From the NCBI GenBank assembly GCA_025769875.1, contig JAGFNK010000742.1, positions 1-23,187 on the forward strand: DNA of 23,187 bases. The letters are read 5' to 3'. The position numbers and the translations under genes were made by a program. The notes beneath the pieces are model-generated. The model had not been told where the DNA came from. It saw only the letters and a program-made list of their open reading frames with translations, and did no database searches. Of this stretch, positions 10,268 to 19,534 are shown piece by piece. The number at the start of each line of letters is the position of its first letter. The stretch's first letter is position 1. Source of the stretch: Russula earlei (lineage: Eukaryota; Basidiomycota; Agaricomycetes; Russulales; Russulaceae).

Positions 10268-11361
10268 TATATGATATAGCATGTACCATAGCAGGTTGTT
10301 CATGACAATGTCAATATGTTCCATGGTTTGATACAGTCCTCGTAGATTTACTACGATATGACGCTTCAAACTTAATACATGCCATTGATATGAACTCCGT
10401 GCACTCGGCACTATGGCCGGCAAAAGCGTACGACGTCACTGGGATCATAGATCTGCCTCAGGGCTGGCCGAACGACAAGCATTCCTGACCAGATTCACAA
10501 AACACTTTACATACGTGAGCACGCCAGATCCAGCATTTTGCCAGGAGAATTTTGCATGAAAGCGCATATCTCCGTCATCGGGGCAATTATCGCCGCATGT
10601 GATAGGGCAATTATCGCCGCATGGTGATAGGGCACTTACGGCCCGTCGTTCTCCGGTTTGCACAGGCCGTGTAGTGGACAGATACTTAACCTTGCGCTCA
10701 CGAATCAGGTCTCCCCTTTGTTCCACCACGAGTCAGTGATCGTTCATATTTTGTTTGGAATCCGAATTTGTATCTCACAGCGCGTACATCGTGTTTCAGA
10801 GGCGGTCACTGGCTAAATAGCGACGTAATGTGCTCAGGCTTCTGAGGACGGTAGTCTGCTGGGGTGGTATGTAGTGGTCGTCGCTGTGGCTAAGTGGATG
10901 TCTCATGTTTCCCAGTTCTCCCCTTCTCCTGGGTCCATATAATTGCGGCCTCACAACCCCGTGTTATTTATTTATTTGCTTGCCATTTCATACCTTAATG
11001 AGCAGGATGTTGTAAACTTACGTCTCATTGCTGATATCGATATGTGTTTTACGTATATGTGCATATGTGTTGCGTTGCACATGTGAATGGGGGGGGTATA
11101 TTGGTTGACCCCTGCAAGAACGTACGTACCTCCTCATGCTGGCACTCTGATCTTCCCTGGACTCACTCTCCTCTCTCTCTCCCACAGTCGCTCGCTTGCA
11201 TCTTCCCTCTCCCTCCATGCGTGCAGATCATACCTATTTCCTAAAAAGGAGGCCCCTGCATTTCAATAAGCATATTCCCGACGGGCGGAGAGTCGAGCAG
11301 GCACAACGTAATTCCGCGATTCCCTTTTTCTTTTGTCTTGTCTTTCACTCAGCTCTTATAC
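10268..11361. other. Intergenic region with a dispersed repeat copy
   Basis: No gene is supported. It contains dispersed repeat copy 1 (10546-10749), a GTTCATGACAATGTCAATA block near 10298 shared with 16877, a G-run at about 11089-11097, and a CT-rich tract (11168-11190) before the next gene. Confidence 0.45.
10546..10749 (+). repeat. Dispersed intergenic repeat, copy 1
   Basis: Shares with copies at 16919-17134 and 12221-12320 the blocks TTTGCATGAAAGCGCATAT, TCTCCGTCATCGGGG, GGCACTTACGGCCCG and GTAGTRGRCAGATACTTAA, and with copy 2 a final GTGATCGTTCATAT. Within this copy the unit GGGCAATTATCGCCGCATG is tandemly duplicated (10581-10604 and 10605-10629). Confidence 0.75.
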
Positions 11362-11823
11362 ATGGCCAGAACCAAACAGACTGGTCGTCCTCCCCCTCCA
11401 GTCCTACGTTGGACTTACAACCAGACTCGTCGCATCATCACACATGGCCAACAATGTCATGTGTGCCGCCACTTGCAGTTCCATCTCGACGATCACAAGG
11501 ACGACGAGTCAATGGCCCGCGCATGGGAAGCCCGTGACCGCGCGGAGGCTCAGCCTTTCCAGCAACGGATTGATCGTCTCGGAGAGGAGCGCGATGAAGC
11601 TTTCAAAGAGCTCACCACTCTCCGCCAGGAGTTCGATGGTGTGCTGAGGGAACTCCAAGGTGTGCAGCAGGATCTCGACCGGCTGCGTGAGGCTGTGGAC
11701 CCCGCTCCCACATCAGCATCAAGCTCATCCCGGCAGCGTAAACGCGCGCGCCTCCAGACCATCGCCTCTCCTCAAGGCCCTGCTGAGCAGGACATTATCT
11801 ACATCGACTGCGAACCCAACTAG
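11362..11823 (+). CDS. Coiled-coil protein with CxxC motif and H3-tail-like N-terminus, paralogue 2
   Basis: A single-exon gene of 153 aa. The ATG at 11362 (ATACATGGCC) is the preferred start; an in-frame ATG at 11338 exists but lacks similarity. It begins MARTKQTGRPPPP, which matches the N-terminus of histone H3 (ARTKQTAR) at seven of the eight residues after Met. It then carries the shared block RWTYNQTRRIITHGQQCHVC, a His/Asp linker, and a coiled coil (ARDRAEAQPFQQRIDRLGEE, RDEAFKELTTLRQEFDGVLR and onward). A Ser-rich basic patch (SSSSRQRKRARLQTIAS) and EQDIIYIDCEPN follow. The frame stops at TAG 11821-11823, but similarity to paralogue 1 continues in frame for 17 codons (DVLYVPIPL...) to a second TAG at 11875-11877. 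The stop is therefore probably a recent CAG-to-TAG change or a site of readthrough. Function is unknown; a nuclear, chromatin-linked role is inferred only from the N-terminus and the basic patch. Confidence 0.68.
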   Translation: MARTKQTGRPPPPVLRWTYNQTRRIITHGQQCHVCRHLQFHLDDHKDDESMARAWEARDRAEAQPFQQRIDRLGEERDEAFKELTTLRQEFDGVLRELQGVQQDLDRLREAVDPAPTSASSSSRQRKRARLQTIASPQGPAEQDIIYIDCEPN

Positions 11824-11877
11824 GATGTCCTGTATGTCCCCATTCCTCTTATTGTCGCTGTGACACATTACCCCTAG

Positions 11878-12396
11878 TTATCATTTTTCGTCCTTACCAC
11901 CCATCGCGCGCTTGCGCACAGACCGTATGACGTGTCGAAGTCGCGCGCGCCTGTATGCACACGCATGCCGAGGCTGCACCTAGCGAACGGAAAGGGACTT
12001 GATTCGCTCACATGGACATTTGCTTTACCTGTCATTAAAGAACACCGTCCATAGTTGAAATGTAGTTACCAGTGCGTACGCGTGCATGCGCGTACCTCGT
12101 AGCGGCCTTACTTGTACACTCAGATAGTTCGCCTTGGATCCTCAGTGTTCGTGCCCCACAGTGAGACACTGAAATAATCTTATTATATTAGACTTGGGAC
12201 TTGCTGCAATAATTCCTTCCTGTGGCCACTTCGGCCCGCGACTCCGGCTCGTAGCGGCCGTGTAGTAGACAGATACTTAACTCGCCACCTATGAACATTT
12301 CCCCTTTTTGCGTTCCACCTGGTTATACTCAATTGCGTATGTCGGAACGAAGTATGTCCCTCCGCATTCACTAATGTCCTCCAGGAAATATAGCAT
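11878..12396. other. Intergenic region with repeat copy 3
   Basis: No gene. It holds CG-alternating stretches (ACGCGTGCATGCGCGTAC near 12077, and GCGCGCGCC near 11943) and dispersed repeat copy 3 (12221-12320), which ends about 80 bp before the Myb gene start. Confidence 0.45.
12221..12320 (+). repeat. Dispersed intergenic repeat, copy 3 (short)
   Basis: Contains GTGGCCACTTCGGCCCGCG, then GTAGTAGACAGATACTTAA, then a GAAC...CCCCTTTTTG...TTCCACC block that aligns with copy 1 at about 10702-10728. The 5' half with the GATCCCC/ATTATCG units is missing. Confidence 0.65.
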
Positions 12397-13366
12397 ATGA
12401 ATCAGCATTGTACTGTATCTCCAGAGGACATACCCGAGTTCCTAGCAACACAATGGATGAGTGTCAAGCAATTCGGGGACGCTGGTGAGTGAGCTTTTGA
12501 AGTTTCTAGCCTCAGACGTGATTTTCAACTTGCTCAGGCATATCATGTCGTAAGGGTCCGTTCACTAGGGAGGAGGTAGGACAAGTTCATGCCGCATTAG
12601 GGACGTACAAGAAGGTGCGCAATGCATTGGAATCATCATTTGTTTTGCTAACGCACTGCCGTTTAGGAAAATGACCTGGATGACGAGCAGTTGGATGATC
12701 TCATATACTCTTCCCAGCCTACTAATGGGTTTTGGAGCCGCATCGGTCGGTGTATACTCAAGTAATGCCGATATATGTGTTATATGTGTGCTTTAGCTCG
12801 TGCCGTGCCCCAGAGGGGGGTCAAGTCCGTCTTTTACCACGTTCGGCGTGCGCGTGATCCCCTTGCTAAAGCAGGGAAGTGGGGGGCTGCGGAGGATGAG
12901 CAGCTGCGCAGGTGAGACGTCTGTCAGTCTCCACATGTTTCCTTTCTTATCTCCCTCCTCCCAACAGAGCTGTCCAGAAGAAAGGAAATGACTGGGTTGC
13001 CGTCGCAGAATTAGTGCAGCGCTCACCGGCCGACTGTAGCGACCGGTTTCGCCAACACACACAATATCAGGGCATCAGACGGAGAGGTATGTCTCCTGAT
13101 ATGTGTTCTATCAAGACCTTCTGACGCTGCATCTGTATGGAAAAGGAGCCTGGTCTTCGGAGGAGGAAGGCCAACTTCATCACGCAATTGAGGAGTTGGC
13201 CCGGGAAGGTAAATCGGACATGTCCGCTCGAGGATTTTGGGTTTCCATTTCAAAGGCCATGGGAGCGACCCGGACACCAAAGCAGTGTCAAAGCAAATGG
13301 TCTATAATGGCACCCCATGTCAAAGAAATCCATTTCGCCTGCCTTGTCATGTTACATTCTCGATAG
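12397..13366 (+). CDS. Reb1/TTF1-like Myb DNA-binding protein, apparently C-terminally shortened
   Basis: Six exons, 12397-12484, 12538-12614, 12667-12745, 12797-12911, 12968-13086 and 13146-13366, join in consistent phase and give 232 aa. Visible parts are KGPFTREEVGQVHAAL near residues 33-48, and NGFWSRIARAVPQRGVKSVF with YHVRRARDPLAKAGKWGAAE, which is Myb-like. These are followed by GNDWVAVAELVQRSPADCSD with RFRQH, and GAWSSEEEGQLHHAIEEL ending in FWVSISKAMGATRTPKQCQS. The W-spaced repeats and the HVRR...DP...KW / DC.DRFR / TR...QC..KW motifs are those of the Reb1/TTF1/DMTF1-type Myb proteins, which bind DNA, for example at rDNA terminators. Family members continue with further Myb repeats after the last KW. 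Here the frame runs only about 15 unrelated residues more and stops. No continuation was found in 13367-13730, so this may be a truncated paralogue with altered function. Confidence 0.8.
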
Positions 13367-13733
13367 ATGTTATGTCTCCTCATAACATGGACCGTTGCAA
13401 CGAGACAGCCGCTACCTTCCACAACAATCATGTTCGTTTTTCCGTCTCCCCCCATCATTTGCCAGTCTATCGTAACACTCCTATAATTTGAGGTCCTATC
13501 CCGTCGGACAAACGCATTGGTTGTATGCACAGTTTCTTGTACAGTGGATACTTAATGCCGGCATGAAAGAAGCCTGTAAATTTGGGATGACGACGAGGGG
13601 TCGTTATATCTGGACAGACAGAGGCATGGGGTTGGCTGAAACAGGGATCTTGCAGTAGTGGTTTATACCCTCCGATCACTGAGCAGCTACGAGGATGATT
13701 GAACTACCACCCGTAAATACCCTTCTTTTGCTT
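13367..13733. other. Intergenic region between convergent genes
   Basis: No gene is seen. A CAGTGGATACTTAA string near 13540-13554 resembles the 3' block of the dispersed repeat, but too little is shared to call it a copy. Confidence 0.35.
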
Positions 13734-14630
13734 TCAACAGCCTAATGGCACCGCTTTCCAAAACAAGGCGCTTGCTAAACCACGGTCGTGAAGAGCGGGC
13801 GTCCAGCACCTTAGGAGACAGTCAGCATAGCCAACGCCACAGATCGGTATGATATTGAACCGACTTGCCTGGCACTGTCTGACGTTTAATTTTTGAGATA
13901 ACCCCACAAGATCAAGTCCACCGTCTGGCGTCAAGGGATATTCGATCTCATTCATATGTTCCAGGTCCTTTCGTTGTTCGTAAATCCTCACAAGGATGTA
14001 ACTTTCCACTTTTCTTTTTTTCCTCGGCGCATCCTTCCCAAAAGGGTAGGATCGTTTGCTTGGAATTGCAATTGTGTTTGACTGACACCCAGGAGCAGAC
14101 GTACAATCAGTATTTCCGTCAGGCATCTTCTCTTGATCGTCTGTCGGTGCTGGAGTCAATGCATGCCGGACGTAGAATGTGTCGACCTCGCTGTGTGAAT
14201 GCTCCGCTGCTGTGGGCTGTGTAAATCGGAAAGTGCTTGCTGGTTCATCGCTGTGTTCTTGCTGTTGATGGCCTCGGTTTTCATCGGCGATGCTCTGCTC
14301 AGAGGTGCCGTCAGGTCTTGGGAGAGTAATCACGCGTTGAGGCAAGAAATTCGGAAGTCGAATCTTCAATCTTAATTGATCCCTGTCCCTGCGACTATGC
14401 TGCCCACGCTAGCTTCCATGGTGAATAAAGGACAAGCGACGGTGAGTTCATCTCACGTGGATCAATAGTGCATCGATATATGGCTTCTTCAGCGGGCGAC
14501 TCGAGCCACCCACATCGATGCCGCGCTTGACACATAACTCCTGTAGTACAGGAATACTGTATCGTTTGAGGGTCTTCTCGGTCGGATCGTGTTGCCGAAG
14601 AGCACGCTCGGCGTGGTCGATCGTATACAT
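13734..14630 (-). CDS. SAP-domain protein with basic NLS
   Basis: Two minus-strand exons, 14630-14457 and 14399-13734, join in phase 0 (GTGAGA...GGGCAG, 57 nt) and give 279 aa. Residues about 18-58 form a SAP-like motif: LKRYSIPVLQELCVKRGIDV, then LKKPYIDALLIH. SAP domains are short helical DNA-binding modules found in chromatin and nuclear-scaffold proteins. The middle is polar and disordered (Gln/His/Ser/Pro-rich). A classical monopartite nuclear localisation signal (PRKKRKV) sits near residues 183-189. The C-terminal region (SYILVRIYEQRKDLEHMNEI, then PDGGLDLVGLSQKL) is folded-looking but unrecognised. The start at 14630 is the first ATG of the open frame, and the frame stays open a little upstream. 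It probably acts in the nucleus on DNA or chromatin (inference). The gene is convergent with the Myb gene. Confidence 0.68.
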
Positions 14631-15130
14631 TGATAAAACCTCATGGTAAGTATGGACCTTTTATTACGCAGTCTGACGCTCAGACCCACTAATGATCTCA
14701 CCTCTAAGCGTAAGGGACCGCCCTATAGGCGCCCACGGCGAGAACAATTATCCCCAAAGTTAGTGCCGCTCTCATGAACATGCGTGCTGGGTGATACCCT
14801 TCTCTCCTCGACAGTGCTGCAAAAGGGCACTGTGTTCTATGCTTTTGAGAAGTACACGTAAGAATGTCTTCTATCTCTTCCCAAACGCGCTAACTGTTGG
14901 TCGCTCGTCATCGTGCTTGTTGGCGATAACAATTATCCTCGTCGTGTGATAATGACTCGTTTCTCCCTAACCAATTACGACGAGCTGCCGATGTATACGC
15001 ATATGCGTCTCGATCTCCCGAATATACAGTTTGAGCCCACAATAGTACCTGCACCTTCTCAAGGTATTTAAACCCATGGAGACCATGACGGTGACAATCG
15101 CCTCTGTATCACAACAACCCGATCGCAAGC
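14631..15130. other. Intergenic region between divergent genes
   Basis: No gene is firmly supported. It contains two related strings, CGGCGAGAACAATTATCCCC near 14737 and TTGGCGATAACAATTATCCT near 14920, and the palindrome CGCATATGCG (14998-15007). It also has a TATA-like TATTTAAA (15065-15072). An ATG followed by a perfect GTAAGT splice donor at 14642-14650 hints at a small plus-strand gene but could not be extended. Confidence 0.4.
15065..15072 (+). promoter_or_regulatory. TATA-like box of the F-box gene
   Basis: TATTTAAA lies 59 bp before the ATG at 15131, a plausible core-promoter distance for a fungal gene. Confidence 0.5.
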
Positions 15131-16833
15131 ATGGTATTGAACCCTTCATTGCTTAATCCCCTTCGCCATTCGACTGCAGTCAAACGACGAGGGAATACTG
15201 TGTCACCACCACCATCACCACCACGCAATTGCAAACGTCACCGGGTGAGCCTCTGTGCCAATGCGTATGTCTGACTGTCCTCCGCTCATAAACCCAACAG
15301 TTGGAGCGCCCACCAGACGGAAATGAGCGGAAACGGCGCTTTTGCTCATCAACCGATTGTAATCGTTGGAAGGCAGTTAAGAGACGCCGAGTACAGCAGC
15401 ATCAAACACACCTTGTACGCTGACCGTTCATGCAAATTTCCATTCCGTAACAACTTTTGTAGTGCACAGGGATCCAGGACATGCCTGTCGAACTACTTCT
15501 TATGATTTCCACCCATCTGGACAATGACGATCTTCGAACATTGGTACTTGCTTCACGATCCATAGGTCGATCGCTCTTACCAGAGTACTTGCACCGCTGT
15601 GGGCTTGAGGCGAACGACACAAGTGAAGGGGGCTCAGAAGTGACACTACATGAACCGAGCGGATATGCGTCTCTTGGACTGTGGTCTGCTATTCACACCT
15701 TCAAACCCCCCGAAAAGATGTTCTGTTCCATCCCTTGCTCCCCACTGGAGGCCCGAACTGCGATGAGATTCCTTACCCGTTTCCTTATCGAGCCTTCAAA
15801 TACGCGCAATCTTCGGGATTTCCACCTTCTTCTCCATGGGTCCGATCCGCTTCTGCTGGCCTCTGGGTTCATCAAAATGCACCAACTGTTTAACACCCTA
15901 CCACTCACACGACTGCACTTCGCAGGATTCGGTTCTGTGGATTGTCTTCCTTCCTCCATCGCCTTACGAAGCGGAGCATGCAGCTCTCACACAATTAATT
16001 TACTTGATATTTCATCTGATTACGCCTTCGCTCCCGGAATCGCGGAAACCACGATGGGGATTCTCAAGCACTCACCTATCGAGTCCCTGTTCCTTTGCAT
16101 AGTATCTTTGAAACCCTCCCACTGGACCGCTTTACTTGGCGAGCTCAACATGACATCTCTCGAGAAACTCGTTCTCGAAGGGGATATCCCAGGGCCAGCG
16201 CTCATTCGTTTTCTAACCAAGCACAAGGGCCTTAAGAGCATCCGTATCCAATGCAACGTGCCATTGGACCGCATTCGACCTAGCCGTCAGCCTTTCCTAC
16301 CCAATCTTCTGACCCTTTGTGCTCCATTGGGGATTTGCTGTGACATTGGAGAGCGACTGGGTAACTCGACAAGCCTTTACAACCTAGAAGTGGAAATGAG
16401 CCAATTCCAACCGCATGATCCTACCTTTCTTCGTCTCTTGCAAATCGTGAGCCATTTCCAGAACCTCGACCATCTTGGGCTTCGAATTTTGCCGACTTTG
16501 CCATCTGCCTCACCGCATACAAACCTGAGCCACTATGATAGTGATGGTTACCCAACTCGTGAGCTAAGACAGATCCGCACTCTGAGTTGGTTCCTGAACC
16601 AGGCTTGCTTATCACATAGAGATATGGTATGACCTTACCACATTTTCGTCTTCCATGTCTTACCCATATAACAGGACATCATGTGTGCCTATGTACGATC
16701 CTTTCCGATGGTAGAAAGGGTTTATTGGGAAGATGCGGGCGGTAAGTTGGGGACGGATGTCCTTGATGCACTACGTAGGGCAGCAAAGCCCACGCTTCAT
16801 ACTGTCATTACCGAATTGCGTGGTCTCTCTTAG
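15131..16833 (+). CDS. F-box protein
   Basis: Four exons, 15131-15244, 15301-15414, 15463-16626 and 16675-16833, join in phase 0 through introns of 48-56 nt and give 516 aa. The first two exons encode a basic, Pro-rich leader (RRGNTVSPPPSPPRNCKRHR and RKRRFCSSTDCNRWKAVKRR). The F-box follows at residues about 82-115 (DMPVELLLMISTHLDNDDLR, then TLVLASRSIGRSLLP), and it would bind Skp1 in an SCF ubiquitin ligase. The remainder has leucine-rich, irregular repeats (LTRLHFAGFGSV, MTSLEKLVLEGDIPG, GLKSIRIQCNVPLD, QNLDHLGLRILP), the usual substrate-binding region in fungal F-box proteins, with family-typical length. The substrate is unknown. The single long frame starting at ATG 15481 would miss the leader; the spliced model is preferred because all phases agree and a TATA-like box precedes it. 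Confidence 0.82.
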
Positions 16834-17260
16834 ATGAATGTGTGCGCGCATATGTGATGACGACTTGGCAGGTCGTTCATGTCAATGTCAATACTTTCCT
16901 CGGTTTTATTCTGTGTGTGAGAATTTGCATGAAAGCGCATATGTGCGTATCTCCGTCATCGGGGAGATTGATCCCCATCGGCCAATTATTGCCGATAAGG
17001 CACTTACGGCCCGCGGTTCTCCGGGTTTCACTGGCCGTGGCCGTGTAGTAGGCAGATACTTAAGCGAGCGAGCTCGCGCACCCTGAACCACCCTGGTTTC
17101 GCTCGAGTATGTACGTCGAAGTGATCGTTCATATGGTACATGTAATTGCTGCCGCACACAACCTGTTTTAAGATTAGAGTTAAGAGAGAATCATTGACTG
17201 CGGGACCACGTACTGATTGCAGTAGGTGATTCTCACCTTTTCTTTGTCTCATCTCACAAC
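16834..17260. other. Intergenic region with repeat copy 2
   Basis: No gene. It is largely occupied by dispersed repeat copy 2, plus a shared GTTCATGTCAATGTCAATA block near 16877 that matches 10298. Confidence 0.5.
16919..17134 (+). repeat. Dispersed intergenic repeat, copy 2
   Basis: Shares TTTGCATGAAAGCGCATAT, TCTCCGTCATCGGGG, GGCACTTACGGCCCG, GTAGTAGGCAGATACTTAA and GTGATCGTTCATAT with copy 1. Its middle carries GATTGATCCCCATCGGCC in place of copy 1's duplicated GGGCAATTATCGCC units, and this middle matches copy 4. It ends about 125 bp before the kinase start. Confidence 0.75.
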
Positions 17261-19534
17261 ATGGCCGTCATCCGTCCCAGCACGCCGCCTCAAACCGAGC
17301 AAACTATAACCTTTTCACCTCTAAAATACGACCTATCAGGAAGTCACACACACACATCCACACCTCAAAAGCTAGCTTCAGAGAGATATAAGGACATGAC
17401 CTGGGACGTATGTGACAAATTTGTCGGGCCTATGCCAATAGCCGAATTCCTCTCGGAATTCGTGCCAGAAGCAAGCCAAGCTCGAAAGACGGAGCGCATC
17501 ATCAGCTTCGACAAGCGCTCCGTCTCACACAATGAGGATCACTTTGTCAGTCCCCACATTCAAGGGGGGATCCACGCTCACGTACATGACAGATACAGGC
17601 AATCAAAACGTCCGGCCTCGCTGATAATCTCACATTCGTCAACACCACTGCCAAGCAAGATAAGGCAATCCTAGGGAGACCAGACATCGTTATCTATCGG
17701 AAAAGGGAAGGTCATCAGGAAAACGAGCGGCTGACCTCACTGGACTGGAGAGCGGTCGATGTGTGGATCGAAAACAAAAAGGGAAAAGAGGACATTTTTC
17801 GCAACCTTACACATATGAGGCGAGAGGCTGGGGTCGAGTGTCACGTTAGGTGGACTGAGCGCGCGTATCGTGTGTGTGGTCAACTCACACATTATGCCAC
17901 TTCTATCCATCGTTCACAGTTTCGGGTCTTCTCTTACTCGATCATCCTCTTTGGAAAGGCAGAAGGGCGACTACTGCGATGGGATCGCAGTGGTGCAATC
18001 TATACCGAGATATTCGATTGGACCAAAAATCCCAACACCCTTTCCGAATTCATCTGGAGGCTCAACTCTCTCACTTTTGCCCAGCGTGGATACGACACCA
18101 CTGTCACCTCGGTCTCGAAGAACGATAAGGGGGTTGGTGATGCACAGTCCACGCTGGCGGTATACATGGACGTCGAGAAAATTGAAGTTGAAGACCTTCG
18201 CCAGATTCTCGTCAATGACGATCATGCCACGGACGGACAGCCGAAGCCCTATATCATATGGAAACCAATATGGGAGACGAAAACCCTTTTTGGTCGGTCG
18301 ACGTTTGGATTTGTGTGCCATGACGTCGAACGGAATAAACTGGTTTACCTCAAAGATTACTGGCGTACCGATTTCCCAGGTATCGAGAAAGAAGGGGATA
18401 TTTATCGCGATTTACTAGAAGCAAAAGTGCGTTTCATTCCGGAGTTGGGTCCAGCTGGCGACGTGCTGTCGACACCGGAGCATTCACTCGACGTACAATG
18501 CACAAGGACGCAAGACTATGTGAAAGATGGCGAACGCAAACGTATTTGGTGTCCCGGTACACCGCGCGTCAAACGATATGTCCACTACCGACTTGTCTTG
18601 AACACGCTCGGACAGCCGCTGAGTACGTTCGGATCGACTCGGGAGCTATGCCAGGTCATTCGGGATGCTATGATCGGTGAGGATTGGCGTTACGTTTAAG
18701 TTTGTTGTTTGACAATTTGGAACAGCTCATACGGACGCATACGACAAAGCAAAAATTTTACATCGGGATGTGAGCGCAGGAAACATTCTGATCGCCCCAG
18801 ATCGATCAGGTTTATTGATCGACTGGGACATGTCCAAGAGGGTGGATGTGACCCAGCAGAGACAACACTCCCGCACGGTATGATCTGTTTATCCCCTATG
18901 CGCGGCGAATTGACTTCGTGTTCAGGGTACATGGCAGTTCATATCAACAGGACTTTTATTACACCCTCACGCTCGATCTCATCAAATTTCAGATGATATT
19001 GAATCCTTTTACTGGGTTCTTATTTATATTGTCATGAAATGCCGACATTCTGCGATCGAGGGCCAATCACAAGATATGCAACGCGTATTTGATGGATACA
19101 GAGACGTGGATGAAGATGGTGTTATCCGGGGCGGTGACGGAAAGCTATCTTTCCTACACAAACTAATGCTTCACCCGGATACGTTTGGTTTTGTCCCGGA
19201 ACCATGCCGCCAGATCATTGAAGAGTTGCGCACCCTTCTTAAAACCTTCTATGATGATATTAACCCAAAATCAATTATGCCCGAACCTCAAGCGGAGAGG
19301 AATGTCCGGACGGAGGTCAAGGACGCTCACGAGAAGCTTTGTTCTTCTGAATGGGTCTTGAATCTCATAACACGGAACCTGGAATCCAAAAATTGGTCCG
19401 ACGATGACGGCAGCCTATCAAAGAACATCGTTGGTCATGATCCAACGTTCAGCAGGGGCTGCCGCAAGCGCAAGGCTAAAGATGATGATAGTCCTGTAGA
19501 AAGAAAGGGGTCTATCATTCAACAAAAAGCGTAG
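17261..19534 (+). CDS. Fungal-type protein kinase (FunK1 family)
   Basis: Four exons, 17261-17545, 17599-18676, 18726-18877 and 18926-19534, join in phase and give 707 aa. Features are an N-terminal helical leader, AIKTSGLADNLTFVNTTAKQ, GRPDIVIYRK, and a regulatory region with VDVWIENKKGKEDIF and TRTQDYVKDGERKR. The kinase core carries the catalytic loop HRDVSAGNIL (HRD at about 467-469, Asn 474) and GLLIDWDMSK, where DWD (about 487-489) stands in place of the usual DFG. It also has GTWQFIS and SDDIESFYWVLIYIV. This is the FunK1 pattern (Pkinase_fungal), a family expanded in multicellular fungi, proposed to phosphorylate Ser/Thr, with few known substrates. The C-terminus ends in a basic tail (GCRKRKAKDDD), possibly nuclear. 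The catalytic loop and the metal-binding Asp are intact, so it is likely active. Confidence 0.88.

Noticed and set aside
14642..14870. Possible small plus-strand gene with ATG directly followed by GTAAGT and a later basic peptide (RKGPPYRRPRREQL)
   Set aside because: Exons could not be joined without a stop or a phase clash; it overlaps the start region of the minus-strand SAP gene.
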